From contig CAWUJS010000015.1 in the NCBI GenBank assembly GCA_963922705.1, forward strand, positions 1 through 33,544: DNA of 33,544 nucleotides, in the 5' to 3' direction. Positions 15,689 through 25,090 of this stretch are shown here, one piece after another. Each line of letters starts with the position of its first letter. Positions within the stretch are counted from its first letter, which is position 1. Origin of the DNA: TMED27 sp963922705 (GTDB lineage Bacteria > Pseudomonadota > Alphaproteobacteria > Micavibrionales > Micavibrionaceae). A model generated the notes under the pieces. It saw only the letters and a list, made by a program, of their open reading frames with translations, ran no database searches and had not been told where the DNA came from. The position numbers and the translations under genes are program-made.

Positions 15689-17113
15689 CTAGTTCGTTCT
15701 AGTAATTTTGGCGTGATTACGGATAAATGATTGAAGCGTTGATAATTCATTGGGCAACTCTGTTACAATCTCTTTGCATTCAAATAAATAGCGCATCTTT
15801 GTCGGCAGCGGGGGGCGAAAGTTAATCGCTTTTTCAACGGCATCCGGAAATTTTGCAGCATGCGCACATGCTAATGCAACAATCGGGCTATTGATCTGAT
15901 CTTGATGTGCAAGCGCAGCTGATAGTCCGACAGCTGTATGCGGGTCTAAAATCTCACCAGTGCTTTCATAGGTTTCCTGAATAACCTCCAATGTCCCCGC
16001 ATCATCACAGCGATGGGACATAAAATCACCACGCGCAGCCTCTAACAAATGACCATCTATCTTAAAACTGCCTGTGGATTTAAATTCTGTCATCGCTTCT
16101 GATAGTTTTTTATGGTCACGATCAAAGAGCTCAAAAAGGTAACGCTCGAAATTGCTGGATATCTGAATATCCATGGATGGGGAGAGCGTTGCATCCACAC
16201 CGTCCATTTTCATTTCACCCGTTTCAAAGAAACGTGTAAGGATGTCGTTTTTATTCGTCGATATAATGAGCTTATCAATGGGCAAACCCATTTTACGCGC
16301 GCAATGCGCTGCAAAAACATTTCCAAAATTACCAGTTGGGACGCTGAATGATATTTTTTTATCTGGTGCGCCAAGCGCCAGCGCTGTTGTAAAATAATAA
16401 ACAATTTGCGCCATAATGCGCGCCCAGTTAATTGAATTAATCGCAGATAGATTCATTTCGGTACGGAACTCCGGATCATTGAACATATCCTTGACAGCAT
16501 TCTGGCAATCATCAAAAGTTCCATCCAGGGCAATGTTAAAAACATTAGGCGCATCAATAGTTGTCATTTGTTTACGCTGCACATCGCTTACGCGCCCTTT
16601 TGGGTGCAGGATAAAGATGTCAACAAACGCACACGCTTTACAGCCTTCAATGGCGGCAGAGCCAGTATCACCAGACGTTGCTCCAACAATCGTCACACGT
16701 TCACCACGTTTTTTTAGTACATGATCAAATAAACGCCCCAATAATTGTAAAGCGACATCTTTAAATGCAATGGTCGGCCCACGATGAAGCTCCATCAACC
16801 AGAGAGCTGAATCGAGCTGTACGAGTGGTGTTACGGATTGATGATCAAAAACATCACGGCTGTATGTTTCCGCAACAATTCTATCAAAATCCTCGCGATC
16901 AATAGACCCTTCAACGAATGGCCACATTACTGTACTTGCGACTTCAACATAGGGCTTTCCAGATAACGCGTGTAATTCAGTTTCGCTAAAATGCGGCCAT
17001 GTTTCCGGAACATATAAGCCGCCATCAGGCGCCAGACCCGTTAAAAGAACGTCTTCGAAGGTTTTGGAGCCGTCTGTAGCGGTATGCCCGCGCGTAGAAA
17101 TAAATTTAACCAT
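15689..17113 (-). CDS. thrC: Threonine synthase
   Basis: ThrC converts O-phosphohomoserine to threonine with pyridoxal phosphate. The 474-residue protein starts KFISTRGHTATDGSKTFEDVLLTGLAPDGGLYVPE, typical of the longer proteobacterial form. The PLP lysine is in GPTIAFKDVALQLLG, and the phosphate-binding glycine/serine loop is VGATSGDTGSAAIEG. SVPTGNFGNVFAAHCARKMGLP is also conserved. Length fits the family. It is monocistronic as far as I can see: convergent with the XRE gene, and separated from metE upstream by 126 bases that contain a strong hairpin. Confidence 0.96.
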   Translation of the reverse strand: MVKFISTRGHTATDGSKTFEDVLLTGLAPDGGLYVPETWPHFSETELHALSGKPYVEVASTVMWPFVEGSIDREDFDRIVAETYSRDVFDHQSVTPLVQLDSALWLMELHRGPTIAFKDVALQLLGRLFDHVLKKRGERVTIVGATSGDTGSAAIEGCKACAFVDIFILHPKGRVSDVQRKQMTTIDAPNVFNIALDGTFDDCQNAVKDMFNDPEFRTEMNLSAINSINWARIMAQIVYYFTTALALGAPDKKISFSVPTGNFGNVFAAHCARKMGLPIDKLIISTNKNDILTRFFETGEMKMDGVDATLSPSMDIQISSNFERYLFELFDRDHKKLSEAMTEFKSTGSFKIDGHLLEAARGDFMSHRCDDAGTLEVIQETYESTGEILDPHTAVGLSAALAHQDQINSPIVALACAHAAKFPDAVEKAINFRPPLPTKMRYLFECKEIVTELPNELSTLQSFIRNHAKITRTN

Positions 17114-17207
17114 AGAAGTGAAACTTAAGGCATTTCAGCAAGTAATGTCAAAGGACATATAAGCCTGTAACCCAATAATATAATTTTGAGCTTATATAAT
17201 TAGAGCT

Positions 17208-17229
17208 GAGGCACTGATAACAGTGCCTC
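17208..17229 (-). terminator. Stem-loop after metE
   Basis: GAGGCACTG and CAGTGCCTC form a perfect 9-bp stem with a four-base loop, starting 11 bases past the metE stop codon. The stem is GC-rich enough for an intrinsic terminator, but the bases that follow on the minus strand (AGCTCTAATTATAT) are only loosely T-rich. It may end metE transcription or protect the 3' end; thrC follows on the same strand. Confidence 0.6.
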
Positions 17230-17239
17230 ATAACAGGAT

Positions 17240-19588
17240 TTATGCCGCTTCTGTGGCCTGGCTTTTTTCACGAACTATTTTCGCAGCCTCTACCATGTTT
17301 TTCAGCGCTTCTTTGGTTTCTGGCCAGCCGCGTGTTTTCAGACCGCAATCCGGGTTTACCCAAATCTGACGCTCTTCGAGGTTTTCTTTTGCCTTTTCAA
17401 GCAAAATAACCATTTCACGCGTTTGTGGAATACGTGGGCTATGAATATCATATACGCCAGGGCCAATTTCATTTGGATATTTATACTCGATAAAGGCATC
17501 CAGTAGTTCCATTTGAGAACGGCTTGTTTCGATTGAGATAACATCCGCATCCATCGCGCCAATGCTATCGATAACATCATTGAACTCGGAATAACACATA
17601 TGCGTGTGAATCTGTGTTTCATCTTCAACACAGCATGCTGTCAGGCGGAAATTCTCAACGGCATTATCAAGATATTCTTTCCAATCTTCACGGCGAAGCG
17701 GTAGCCCTTCGCGAAAAGCGGCTTCATCAATCTGGATCATACGTATACCAGCCGCTTCAAGGTCTTTAACCTCATCACGAATAGCCAAGGCAATTTGCTT
17801 AGCTGTGTCATCACGCGGTTGGTCGTCACGTACAAATGACCATTGCAACATCGTAACCGGGCCGGTAAGCATCCCCTTCATGATGCGATCTGTCTGCTCC
17901 TGAGCAAAGCTTGACCATTCAACTGTCATGGGTTCAGGGCGCGCAACGTCACCGAAAATAATCGGCGGCTTTACACAGCGTGTCCCGTAAGACTGAACCC
18001 ATCCGTATTTTGAGAAAGCAAAGCCGGAAAGCTGCTCACCAAAATATTCAACCATATCATTACGTTCTGGCTCACCATGAACCAAAACATCGATCCCGCA
18101 TTCATGCTGAAACTCAACAACATCTTTGATCTCTTGCTGCATAGCTGCTTTGTAAGCGGCCTCATCAATAATACCTTTTTTAAAATCAGAGCGTGCTTTG
18201 CGGATCTCTTTTGTTTGTGGGAATGAGCCAATTGTCGTCGTCGGATATAGAGGAATATCAATTGCTTCGTGCTGCTTCGCCTGACGCTCTGCAAATGGTG
18301 ATTTGCGTTCTGTCATATCCTTAGTGATATGTGAGACGCGATCTTCAACAACTTTACAGTGAATACGCGTTGAGTTTTTACGGCTCTCTTGTGCATTATT
18401 GCTTGCCGTTAAAGCGGCGGCAATATTTTCACGGCCTTCATTCGCACCTTTGGCAATTAATGCAATTTCATCAAGTTTTTGTGTTGCATACGCCATCCAG
18501 CCTTTCAGCTCATCATCCAGAGCATTTTCTGAGTTGAGATCGACAGGTGTATGGAGCAACGAACAGCTTGGCGCAACAAATACGCGATCTGAGCCAAGTT
18601 GAGCAATGGCTTTTTCAACATGTGCCAAGGATTCGCTGATGTTGTTTTTCCATATATTTCGTCCATCTACAACGCCAAGAGACAAAATCTTTTTATCGCC
18701 AATCAACGATAAAGCCTGTTCTACGTCACGCGCAGGATCGTTGGCTGTTGTGTTTGCGCGGCCAGAACCACGACAAAGATCAATGTGAATGGCATCTACT
18801 GGTAATGAAAATGCAAGCTCCGCATTATCTTTAAGACTTTCAAAGTAAGTTGCCACCAGAATTTGAAGACTGTCAGGCTTTTCCATTTGCTCATAGGCAG
18901 CTTTAACAACGCCTTGACCGATTTCACAAAGATCCAAAGCAAAAACAGGTTCATCAATTTGTACCCATTGACAACCGCGCTCAGCCAAGCCTGCCAGAAT
19001 CTCATTATAAACAGGAATAAGCGTTTTCACGAATTCTACATGATCAAACCCGTCAAATTGCGGCTTGCCAAGGAATATATAAGTTGCCGGGCCAAACAAA
19101 ACAGGACGTGTTTCGATACCAAGCGCTTTAGCTTCTTCATATTGATCGAAAATCTTGGTTGAAGAAATTTTAGGTGTCATGCCCTCTTCAAACTCAGGCA
19201 CAATGTAGTGGTAATTTGTATCGTACCATTTGGTCATTTCCATTGCTACAACATCAATATCACCTTGCTGGCGACCACGCGCCATAGCAAAATAGGTGTC
19301 AAGATCAATGCTTCCGCCATCATGTTTATAACGTTTTGGAATTAGACCCAGCGTTGTTGTCCAATCAAGAATTTGATCATAAAAAGCAAAATCATTCGAT
19401 GGAATATGGCTAATGCCTGCATCTTTTTGGCGCTTCCAGTTTTCCGCACGTAAAGTTTTGCCGAGCGCAAGAAGCTCTTCTTTAGAAGATTTACCCTTCC
19501 AATAGGCTTCAACACCCTTTTTAAGTTCTCTCATCGGGCCGATACGCGGAAAGCCAAGGTTGGTCGCAAGAATATTATTATCGGGCAT
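17240..19588 (-). CDS. metE: Cobalamin-independent methionine synthase
   Basis: MetE moves the methyl group of 5-methyltetrahydropteroyltriglutamate to homocysteine without B12. The 782-residue protein has both half-barrels. The N-terminal half has LGFPRIGPMRELKKGVEAYW and QIDEPVFALDL. The catalytic half has TTTIGSFPQTKEIRKAR, VHGEPERNDMVEYFGEQLSGF, LTGPVTMLQWSFVRDD, IQIDEAAFREGLP, the zinc ligands His/Cys in HTHMCYSEF, and the last Cys in NPDCGLKTRGW. TTGGAGAT before the ATG is a good ribosome site. It is somewhat longer than the E. coli enzyme. It lies downstream of metF, which supplies its methyl donor. The leader holds inverted repeats that may regulate it. Confidence 0.97.
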   Translation of the reverse strand: MPDNNILATNLGFPRIGPMRELKKGVEAYWKGKSSKEELLALGKTLRAENWKRQKDAGISHIPSNDFAFYDQILDWTTTLGLIPKRYKHDGGSIDLDTYFAMARGRQQGDIDVVAMEMTKWYDTNYHYIVPEFEEGMTPKISSTKIFDQYEEAKALGIETRPVLFGPATYIFLGKPQFDGFDHVEFVKTLIPVYNEILAGLAERGCQWVQIDEPVFALDLCEIGQGVVKAAYEQMEKPDSLQILVATYFESLKDNAELAFSLPVDAIHIDLCRGSGRANTTANDPARDVEQALSLIGDKKILSLGVVDGRNIWKNNISESLAHVEKAIAQLGSDRVFVAPSCSLLHTPVDLNSENALDDELKGWMAYATQKLDEIALIAKGANEGRENIAAALTASNNAQESRKNSTRIHCKVVEDRVSHITKDMTERKSPFAERQAKQHEAIDIPLYPTTTIGSFPQTKEIRKARSDFKKGIIDEAAYKAAMQQEIKDVVEFQHECGIDVLVHGEPERNDMVEYFGEQLSGFAFSKYGWVQSYGTRCVKPPIIFGDVARPEPMTVEWSSFAQEQTDRIMKGMLTGPVTMLQWSFVRDDQPRDDTAKQIALAIRDEVKDLEAAGIRMIQIDEAAFREGLPLRREDWKEYLDNAVENFRLTACCVEDETQIHTHMCYSEFNDVIDSIGAMDADVISIETSRSQMELLDAFIEYKYPNEIGPGVYDIHSPRIPQTREMVILLEKAKENLEERQIWVNPDCGLKTRGWPETKEALKNMVEAAKIVREKSQATEAA

Positions 19589-19625
19589 GTTTTTATCTCC
19601 AAATTATTAATCAATTTTTCTTAAG

Positions 19626-19666
19626 TACCCTTGAAATATAGAGCTTTTCAAGCAGGGTCAAGGGTA
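19626..19666 (-). promoter_or_regulatory. metE leader inverted repeats, mutually exclusive stems
   Basis: TACCCTTGA (19626-19634) and TCAAGGGTA (19658-19666) are perfect 9-base arms. Nested and overlapping them, CTTGAAA (19630-19636) and TTTCAAG (19646-19652) form a second 7-base pair. The two pairings share bases, so only one can form at a time. The structure ends 38 bases before the metE start, so it lies in the likely leader. It could be an attenuator, a small riboswitch-like switch or a dyad operator. It does not match the SAM riboswitch classes I can recall. Confidence 0.45.
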
Positions 19667-19681
19667 AACTAATGTTCAAAG

Positions 19682-19696
19682 TGTTATAATATAACA
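19682..19696. promoter_or_regulatory. Palindrome TGTTATAATATAACA upstream of metE
   Basis: A perfect 15-base palindrome (arms TGTTATA/TATAACA around one base) lies 94-108 bases before the metE start and 33 bases past the metF stop. It contains TATAAT on the plus strand and TATATTATA on the minus strand, so it may simply be an AT-rich -10 region. It could also be an operator for a dimeric regulator. Confidence 0.3.
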
Positions 19697-19728
19697 TTTA
19701 TATTAAAACGCAAAGTTTTTAGTCAATA

Positions 19729-20571
19729 TTAGCGTATAGCTTCGCAAGCCTCACGCGTAATTCCGGCTTTATTTAATGTGTAGTAATGAATATGCGGAAC
19801 ACCGTTTGAAGCAAGATCTAAGGATTGCTCGACCAGCAAATCAATTGCGACTTTACAGGCCTCTTCCGGGTTATTTTCTAATCCTTCAAATTTATGAGCC
19901 ACCCAGTCTGGTACGCTTGCCTGGCAATTCTTTGCAAAACGCAATAGACCTTTAAAGTCATGGACAGGCACCAGACCCGGCACAACTGGCTTATCGATTC
20001 CGGCTGCGTTACACTGATCCAGGAATCTGTAGTAAACCTCATTTTCGAAGAAAAATTGTGTAATACCGCGATGCCCACCTGCATCAAGCTTTGCTTTTAA
20101 TGTGGCAATATCTTCATCCAGCGACTGAGCATCAGGATGCTTTTCAGGATATGCGCCGACTGAAATTTCGAAAGCATGGCGGGAGACGATATCAGCGATA
20201 AATTCCGGCGTAGTCTTATAATATTCATCGCCCAGAAAATCATCGAATGTTTTACCTTTTGGCACATCGCCGCGCAAAGCAACAATATGCTTAATATTTT
20301 TATGCCAAAGGGCTTCGATATAGTCTTGTAACTCTTCGCGCTCAGTCGTTAAAAACGTTAAATGCGACGCAATTGGCATAGGTTGCTCGCTGGCCATTTT
20401 TTCAGCAATTTCAAGCGTTTTACCTTTAGTAGAGCCTCCCGCACCATAAGTTACGGTCATAAATTGCGGATCGAGTGATGCCAATTCCTGTGTTGCATCC
20501 CACATAGTTTTTTCGGCTTCCGGCGATTTGGGTGGAAAAAATTCAAAGGAAATTGTCGGCTTTTGTGTCAT
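19729..20571 (-). CDS. metF: 5,10-methylenetetrahydrofolate reductase
   Basis: MetF reduces 5,10-methylene-THF to 5-methyl-THF with FAD and NAD(P)H, feeding MetE. The 280-residue protein shows SFEFFPPKSPEAE at the N-terminus (with the catalytic-region Glu), FMTVTYGAGGSTKGKT, ASHLTFLT, IVALRGDVPKG, the RGITQFFFENEVYYRFLDQC substrate block, and a C-terminal GVPHIHYYTLNKA. Length is normal. It lies upstream of metE on the same strand with 140 bases between them. A 12-base sequence in its upstream region is also found, in the other orientation, in the metE leader. Confidence 0.96.
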   Translation of the reverse strand: MTQKPTISFEFFPPKSPEAEKTMWDATQELASLDPQFMTVTYGAGGSTKGKTLEIAEKMASEQPMPIASHLTFLTTEREELQDYIEALWHKNIKHIVALRGDVPKGKTFDDFLGDEYYKTTPEFIADIVSRHAFEISVGAYPEKHPDAQSLDEDIATLKAKLDAGGHRGITQFFFENEVYYRFLDQCNAAGIDKPVVPGLVPVHDFKGLLRFAKNCQASVPDWVAHKFEGLENNPEEACKVAIDLLVEQSLDLASNGVPHIHYYTLNKAGITREACEAIR

Positions 20572-20785
20572 ATAAACTTTCTAACAAGAAATCAGGAAAA
20601 CGAAAAGCTCTATTTATTTTCAATTATTAACCACTTAATTAGGCACTGCGGTTTTCCAGCACATTAATTAAAAACTGATTTATAGTTGTGGACATTTCAT
20701 TCAAATGCGCAGATTTCTATGACTGACTTGACTGTGATTGTCTATAGTGGAATGGGTATAGTCATAAATAATCGGGTAAATAATT
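20572..20785. promoter_or_regulatory. Divergent metF/PodJ-like intergenic region
   Basis: These 214 bases separate metF (minus) and the PodJ-like gene (plus). GAAAAGCTCTAT at 20602-20613 is shared in inverted orientation with 19638-19649 of the metE leader. On the plus strand, TTGACT at 20728-20733 and two TATAGT boxes (20743-20748 and 20757-20762) are promoter-like, but the spacings are not standard. I see nothing else here. Confidence 0.4.
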
Positions 20786-23239
20786 ATGGGTTTCAAACGC
20801 ACACCTGAAGGGCGCATTTTCTTTCAAGGCACAGAATCTGCGAATGATGAGATTGGTCAGAAAAGTCAGAATAACCAAAGCAGCCAGAACAAAACGTCTA
20901 ATCCTGCACCGCAAATGCGTTCACCTCTCACAGGTGAAAAAACGCAAGGGCAAATCATAACATTGTTAAAAACACTCAATGAGCGCTTAAAGGTAACACA
21001 AGCGGATCGGGATCGGATGATGAAGGAGCTGGAAGAGCACCGCACTATCATTGAAGATCTTGAAGATAAGGCCGAGCGTAACGAACGCCGCGCCTTTGAT
21101 TTGCAAGACCAGTTGGAAAAAGAAGCTAAAAAAGCTGAAAAGGCAGATAAAGCCGATCAATCCAGCACCCAGGCTGCCATTGCCGAGCTTGAAAAAACAC
21201 GCGAAGCTTTGATTGAGTTAGAGCGCAAGCAAAGTGAACACAATAAAGCGCTTACTGATAAAGTTACAAAAGGCGCTAGCGGTATTAAGGCGCTGCAACG
21301 ACGTGTTGAATCCACTGAAGCCAAGCAGACAATCATTGATGAACGCATTGAATCGGCTATGGGTGAGCAAGCTAAACTGATCCGCAAGGTTGATAAAGCC
21401 ATTGAAGATCGCGCCCGTTTTATGCGCAAGATTGAACGCATTGAAGAGACGGTCATTCAAACCAGAGATTCGTTGAATGCAAAAGCAATGGTTTTGCTGA
21501 CTGAAAAAGGCGTGGGCGCGCATACGGAGATTGATGCGACAATCAATGATGATGTTACACAATATTATTCCGGTGATGTGCCTGATGATTTGCCTGATGA
21601 TTTAGAAGAGCAAATCAATGAAGCGGCAAGACAATCGCAGCGCATTGCAGATATTCAAACGCCGCAAACGCAGAAAAGACCTGCTAATAATGTATTGCCA
21701 TGGTGGAATAACACATCTGTTACAGGCGCGATAGTCGCTACATTTGCATGTATTTTGGCTGTCCTTGTGATTGGTATTTTGGCGCTGAATGACTGGAAAT
21801 TGCCGTATGTTAGATATAGTGATAACACACCTCAGGATGTATCAGAAATTCTTGCGCAATCATATTACAGTCAAACACCAAATCAGGCACCAGAGCAAAT
21901 ACCGGAAGTCAGGGCACAAGAACGCGAAGAACTTCCTCTGGTGCAAGCAGCACAAAATATTGATCGCCTGGATTGGAAAATTGAGCAAAAAGAGCCTGCC
22001 GCTCAGCCTTTGGAAGCGCAAACTCCGTTGCCTCAGAATCAGGTGAAACAAGTGCCGCCACAGAATGTGAATGACAATTTCAGCAATGATGTTGATAATG
22101 ATATCGGTGCAGTTGATATTGATAATGTCGAAGAGGTTGCAAAGCTGATCGAAACAGAGCCTCAAAGAGTAGCGGCAGCACTTAATAATATTGAACCGCA
22201 GAAACAGGCACCAATTGTTAATACTCAGCCTGAAATAATTACACCTGAAATAATCACAAGTGCTGAGCCTCAAGCGCAGCAGCCAGTTTCAAACACAGCG
22301 CCCCCTCAAAGAGCACAAGCAATAACAAAAGCAAAGACACCGATAGATGCACGCCGCGATACTGCGCTGCCCAATAATATCCGCAATATTGAAGATCAGG
22401 CTTTTGAAGGTAATGGTGAGGCGCAGCATGATCTGGCTGCTATCTATACGGCTGGCCATGGCGGTGTGAAACAGGACTATAAACGCGCGGCCTATTGGTT
22501 CGAACGTGCTGCGGAAAACGGCATTGCCAATGCGAGCTATAATTTAGGGGTTCTTTATCATCAGGGCTTAGGGTTTGATACCAATATTAACAAAGCGATG
22601 TCGTGGTATAAAGATGCGGCGGGCAAAGATCACCCTGAAGCGCAGTATAATCTGGGCATTGCCTATATAGAAGGGATTGGCGTTCCCTATGATCCTGTGA
22701 CGGCAAGTCGTTATTTTGAAAATGCAGCCAATAGCGGGATCATTGAGGCGGCCTATAATCTTGGGCTCATTTATGAGAATGGCTTGCTCGGGCAGGCTGA
22801 GCCTCAAAAGGCATTGCTTTGGTATAAAACGGCGTCTGATCAGGGGAGTCCGGAGGCAAGTCAGGCTCTTCAAGATCTTGCCAAGACGTTGCAAATAAGT
22901 ACTGATGAGGTCAACAGTATGGTGGATCAAATTCGCCAGCAATCCGTGCAAAATGTTTCTTCGCCAAAGCAAGAAGCGGCTTCAATAGAATCAACGCAAG
23001 ACGCCATGCTACAACTGTCTACAGATCAGGGGATTATCGCGCAAATTCAGGAATATTTAATGCGTGCAGGCCTCTATCCCGGTCCGGCTGATGGTGTCAA
23101 TGGTGCTTTAACGCAAGATGCTATCCGTTCTTACCAATCTATGCATAATATTGATGTTTCGGGTGAACCCACGCAAAGCTTGCTCAAGCATATGCTTGCC
23201 AATTCTGTTGAAAGTTTAGCGCAATCGCAAACCCGGTAA
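20786..23239 (+). CDS. PodJ-like polar organiser: coiled coil, TM helix, Sel1 repeats, peptidoglycan-binding domain
   Basis: An 817-residue protein with a clear modular order. A polar N-terminus is followed by a long coiled coil (about 52-240, heptads rich in E/K/R/L). An acidic segment VPDDLPDDLEEQINEA follows, then one membrane helix (about 311-335, GAIVATFACILAVLVIGILAL). A Gln/Pro-rich periplasmic linker (about 350-530) leads to three or four Sel1 repeats (about 548-690, such as ASYNLGVLYHQGLGFDTNINKAMSWYKDAA). A C-terminal PG_binding_1 domain lies at about 750-810 (GLYPGPADGVNGALTQDAIRSYQ). This is the architecture of Caulobacter PodJ, which marks a cell pole and binds the wall. Function at a pole is inference. 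It stands alone on this strand and is convergent with glmS. Confidence 0.85.
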   Translation: MGFKRTPEGRIFFQGTESANDEIGQKSQNNQSSQNKTSNPAPQMRSPLTGEKTQGQIITLLKTLNERLKVTQADRDRMMKELEEHRTIIEDLEDKAERNERRAFDLQDQLEKEAKKAEKADKADQSSTQAAIAELEKTREALIELERKQSEHNKALTDKVTKGASGIKALQRRVESTEAKQTIIDERIESAMGEQAKLIRKVDKAIEDRARFMRKIERIEETVIQTRDSLNAKAMVLLTEKGVGAHTEIDATINDDVTQYYSGDVPDDLPDDLEEQINEAARQSQRIADIQTPQTQKRPANNVLPWWNNTSVTGAIVATFACILAVLVIGILALNDWKLPYVRYSDNTPQDVSEILAQSYYSQTPNQAPEQIPEVRAQEREELPLVQAAQNIDRLDWKIEQKEPAAQPLEAQTPLPQNQVKQVPPQNVNDNFSNDVDNDIGAVDIDNVEEVAKLIETEPQRVAAALNNIEPQKQAPIVNTQPEIITPEIITSAEPQAQQPVSNTAPPQRAQAITKAKTPIDARRDTALPNNIRNIEDQAFEGNGEAQHDLAAIYTAGHGGVKQDYKRAAYWFERAAENGIANASYNLGVLYHQGLGFDTNINKAMSWYKDAAGKDHPEAQYNLGIAYIEGIGVPYDPVTASRYFENAANSGIIEAAYNLGLIYENGLLGQAEPQKALLWYKTASDQGSPEASQALQDLAKTLQISTDEVNSMVDQIRQQSVQNVSSPKQEAASIESTQDAMLQLSTDQGIIAQIQEYLMRAGLYPGPADGVNGALTQDAIRSYQSMHNIDVSGEPTQSLLKHMLANSVESLAQSQTR

Positions 23240-23251
23240 TTCCTTTTTGAT

Positions 23252-25090
23252 CTACTCCACCGTGACAGATTTCGCGAGGTTTCGCGGTTGGTCAACGTCT
23301 GTGCCTTTGGTTACGGCGACGTGATAAGCGAGGAGTTGTATGGGAATGCTGTAGACGATAGGAGCAACAAAGGGATGCGCGTCATGCATTGTGATGCCCC
23401 AGCGTGTAAATTCTTTCAGAACATTATGCCCTTTTTCATCAGAGATGAATAAAACCTTTGCACCGCGCGCAACATTTTCTTGTAAATTGCTTGCAGTTTT
23501 TTCAAACATCGGGTCATTTTCAGGGGCTAGAACAACAATCGGCATATGCTCATCAATAAGTGCTATAGGGCCGTGTTTTAACTCTCCTGCCGCATAGCCT
23601 TCTGCGTGAATATAGGAGACTTCTTTTAGCTTTAGGGCGCCCTCCATCGCAATAGGATATAAAAGATTGCGCCCCAAATAAAGCATATGGCTGCTTTCGA
23701 AAATATCGCGTGCGATGAATTTGATGTTTTCGCTGCGCTCTTCCGCATTTAAAATCGTTTGGATTTGTGCGGGAATATGGCGAAGCTCTTCGGCAATCTC
23801 ATGGCTTTGTTCTTGTGTGATTGCGCCCTTTTTGAGCGCAACGGAAAGCGCAAGGCAAGCCAATGTTGTGAGCTGTGTTGTGAAGGCCTTGGTTGAAGCC
23901 ACGCCAATTTCCGGACCGGCTAATGTGTGCAAAACAAGATCCGATTCGCGCTCAATCGTGCTTTCAACGGCATTGACAATGGACAGGATTGTTTGCCCCT
24001 GGGATTTGCAATAGCGCAGCGCTTGCAGTGTATCGAGTGTTTCTCCTGATTGCGATACGAATAGCGCAATGCCGTCTTTGGGCAAAGGCGGCTCGCGGTA
24101 ACGAAATTCCGAAGCGATGTCGATTTCGCATGGAATACGCGCTGTTTGCTCAAACCAGTATTTTGCAACCATGCAGGCATAATAGGCCGTACCACAGGCA
24201 ATCAGCGTAATACGCGGTGTTTTATCCAGTGCTTCCAATACTGCTGACGGGATTGATATTTCACCCGTGGTTGGATTGATAAAAGAATTGAGCGTATCGC
24301 CAATAACAGAAGGCTGTTCATAAATTTCCTTGAGCATGAAATGGCGGTAATTGCCTTTGCCGGTTGTTGCACCAGATTGTGCGGTAATTCTTATCGGGCG
24401 TTCAATATTATCATTATCAGCGGTGTAAATATTCGCTTCACTGCGAGAGACAATGACGCGGTCACCATCTTCGAGAAAGCATATTCTTTTGGTTAAGGGC
24501 GCAAGCGCGTATGAGTCAGAGGCGACAAACATTTCCTCTTCCCCATAGCCAACAGCAAGCGGTGTTCCTTGCCTGCAACCGATCATGAGATTGTTTTCAC
24601 CGCCAAAAATCAGCACAATGGCAAACGCACCTTCTAATTGGTCGAGTGCTGCATTGGCTGCATCTTTCGGGGTGTAGCCCTGTTTCAGATAATCATCAAC
24701 CAGATGCACGATCACCTCAGTATCGGTATCGGTTTCAAAGCGAATCTGTTTTTGCTCTAATTGCGCTTTAAGTTCAGCGTAATTTTCAATGATTCCATTG
24801 TGAACAACTGCAACATTTTGTGTGGCATGGGGGTGTGCGTTATCTTCTGTTGGCCCGCCATGCGTTGCCCAGCGTGTGTGACCTATACCGGCATTACCCG
24901 TCAAAGGTTCTCGCTCAAGTTTATCTTTTAAATTGGTGAGTTTTCCTTTTGCCCGGCAACGCTTGATGGAGCCGTTATTGAGCGTGGCAATTCCCGCACT
25001 GTCATAGCCGCGATATTCAAGGCGTGATAGGCCTTCGACTAATCTGGGGGTTACATCTTTTTGACTTAAAATTCCTATAATTCCGCACAT
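23252..25090 (-). CDS. glmS: Glutamine-fructose-6-phosphate aminotransferase (isomerising)
   Basis: GlmS makes glucosamine-6-phosphate from fructose-6-phosphate and glutamine, the entry to UDP-GlcNAc and cell-wall synthesis. The 612-residue protein starts MCGIIGILS with the Cys nucleophile at position 2. The glutaminase domain has RLEYRGYDSAGIAT, GIGHTRWATHGGPTEDNAHPH and VVHNGIIENY. Two SIS domains follow (LIACGTAYYACMVAKYW, FVSQSGETLDTLQALRYCK, STKAFTTQL), and it ends PRNLAKSVTVE. Length is standard. It is downstream of glmU on the same strand, as in the E. coli glmUS order, but 202 bases with a palindrome separate them. The ribosome site is weak. Confidence 0.97.
   Translation of the reverse strand: MCGIIGILSQKDVTPRLVEGLSRLEYRGYDSAGIATLNNGSIKRCRAKGKLTNLKDKLEREPLTGNAGIGHTRWATHGGPTEDNAHPHATQNVAVVHNGIIENYAELKAQLEQKQIRFETDTDTEVIVHLVDDYLKQGYTPKDAANAALDQLEGAFAIVLIFGGENNLMIGCRQGTPLAVGYGEEEMFVASDSYALAPLTKRICFLEDGDRVIVSRSEANIYTADNDNIERPIRITAQSGATTGKGNYRHFMLKEIYEQPSVIGDTLNSFINPTTGEISIPSAVLEALDKTPRITLIACGTAYYACMVAKYWFEQTARIPCEIDIASEFRYREPPLPKDGIALFVSQSGETLDTLQALRYCKSQGQTILSIVNAVESTIERESDLVLHTLAGPEIGVASTKAFTTQLTTLACLALSVALKKGAITQEQSHEIAEELRHIPAQIQTILNAEERSENIKFIARDIFESSHMLYLGRNLLYPIAMEGALKLKEVSYIHAEGYAAGELKHGPIALIDEHMPIVVLAPENDPMFEKTASNLQENVARGAKVLFISDEKGHNVLKEFTRWGITMHDAHPFVAPIVYSIPIQLLAYHVAVTKGTDVDQPRNLAKSVTVE

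Noticed and set aside
19589..19728. SAM-II or other known SAM riboswitch before metE
   Set aside because: The hairpins present do not match the SAM riboswitch consensus sequences I know, so only an unnamed leader structure is reported.
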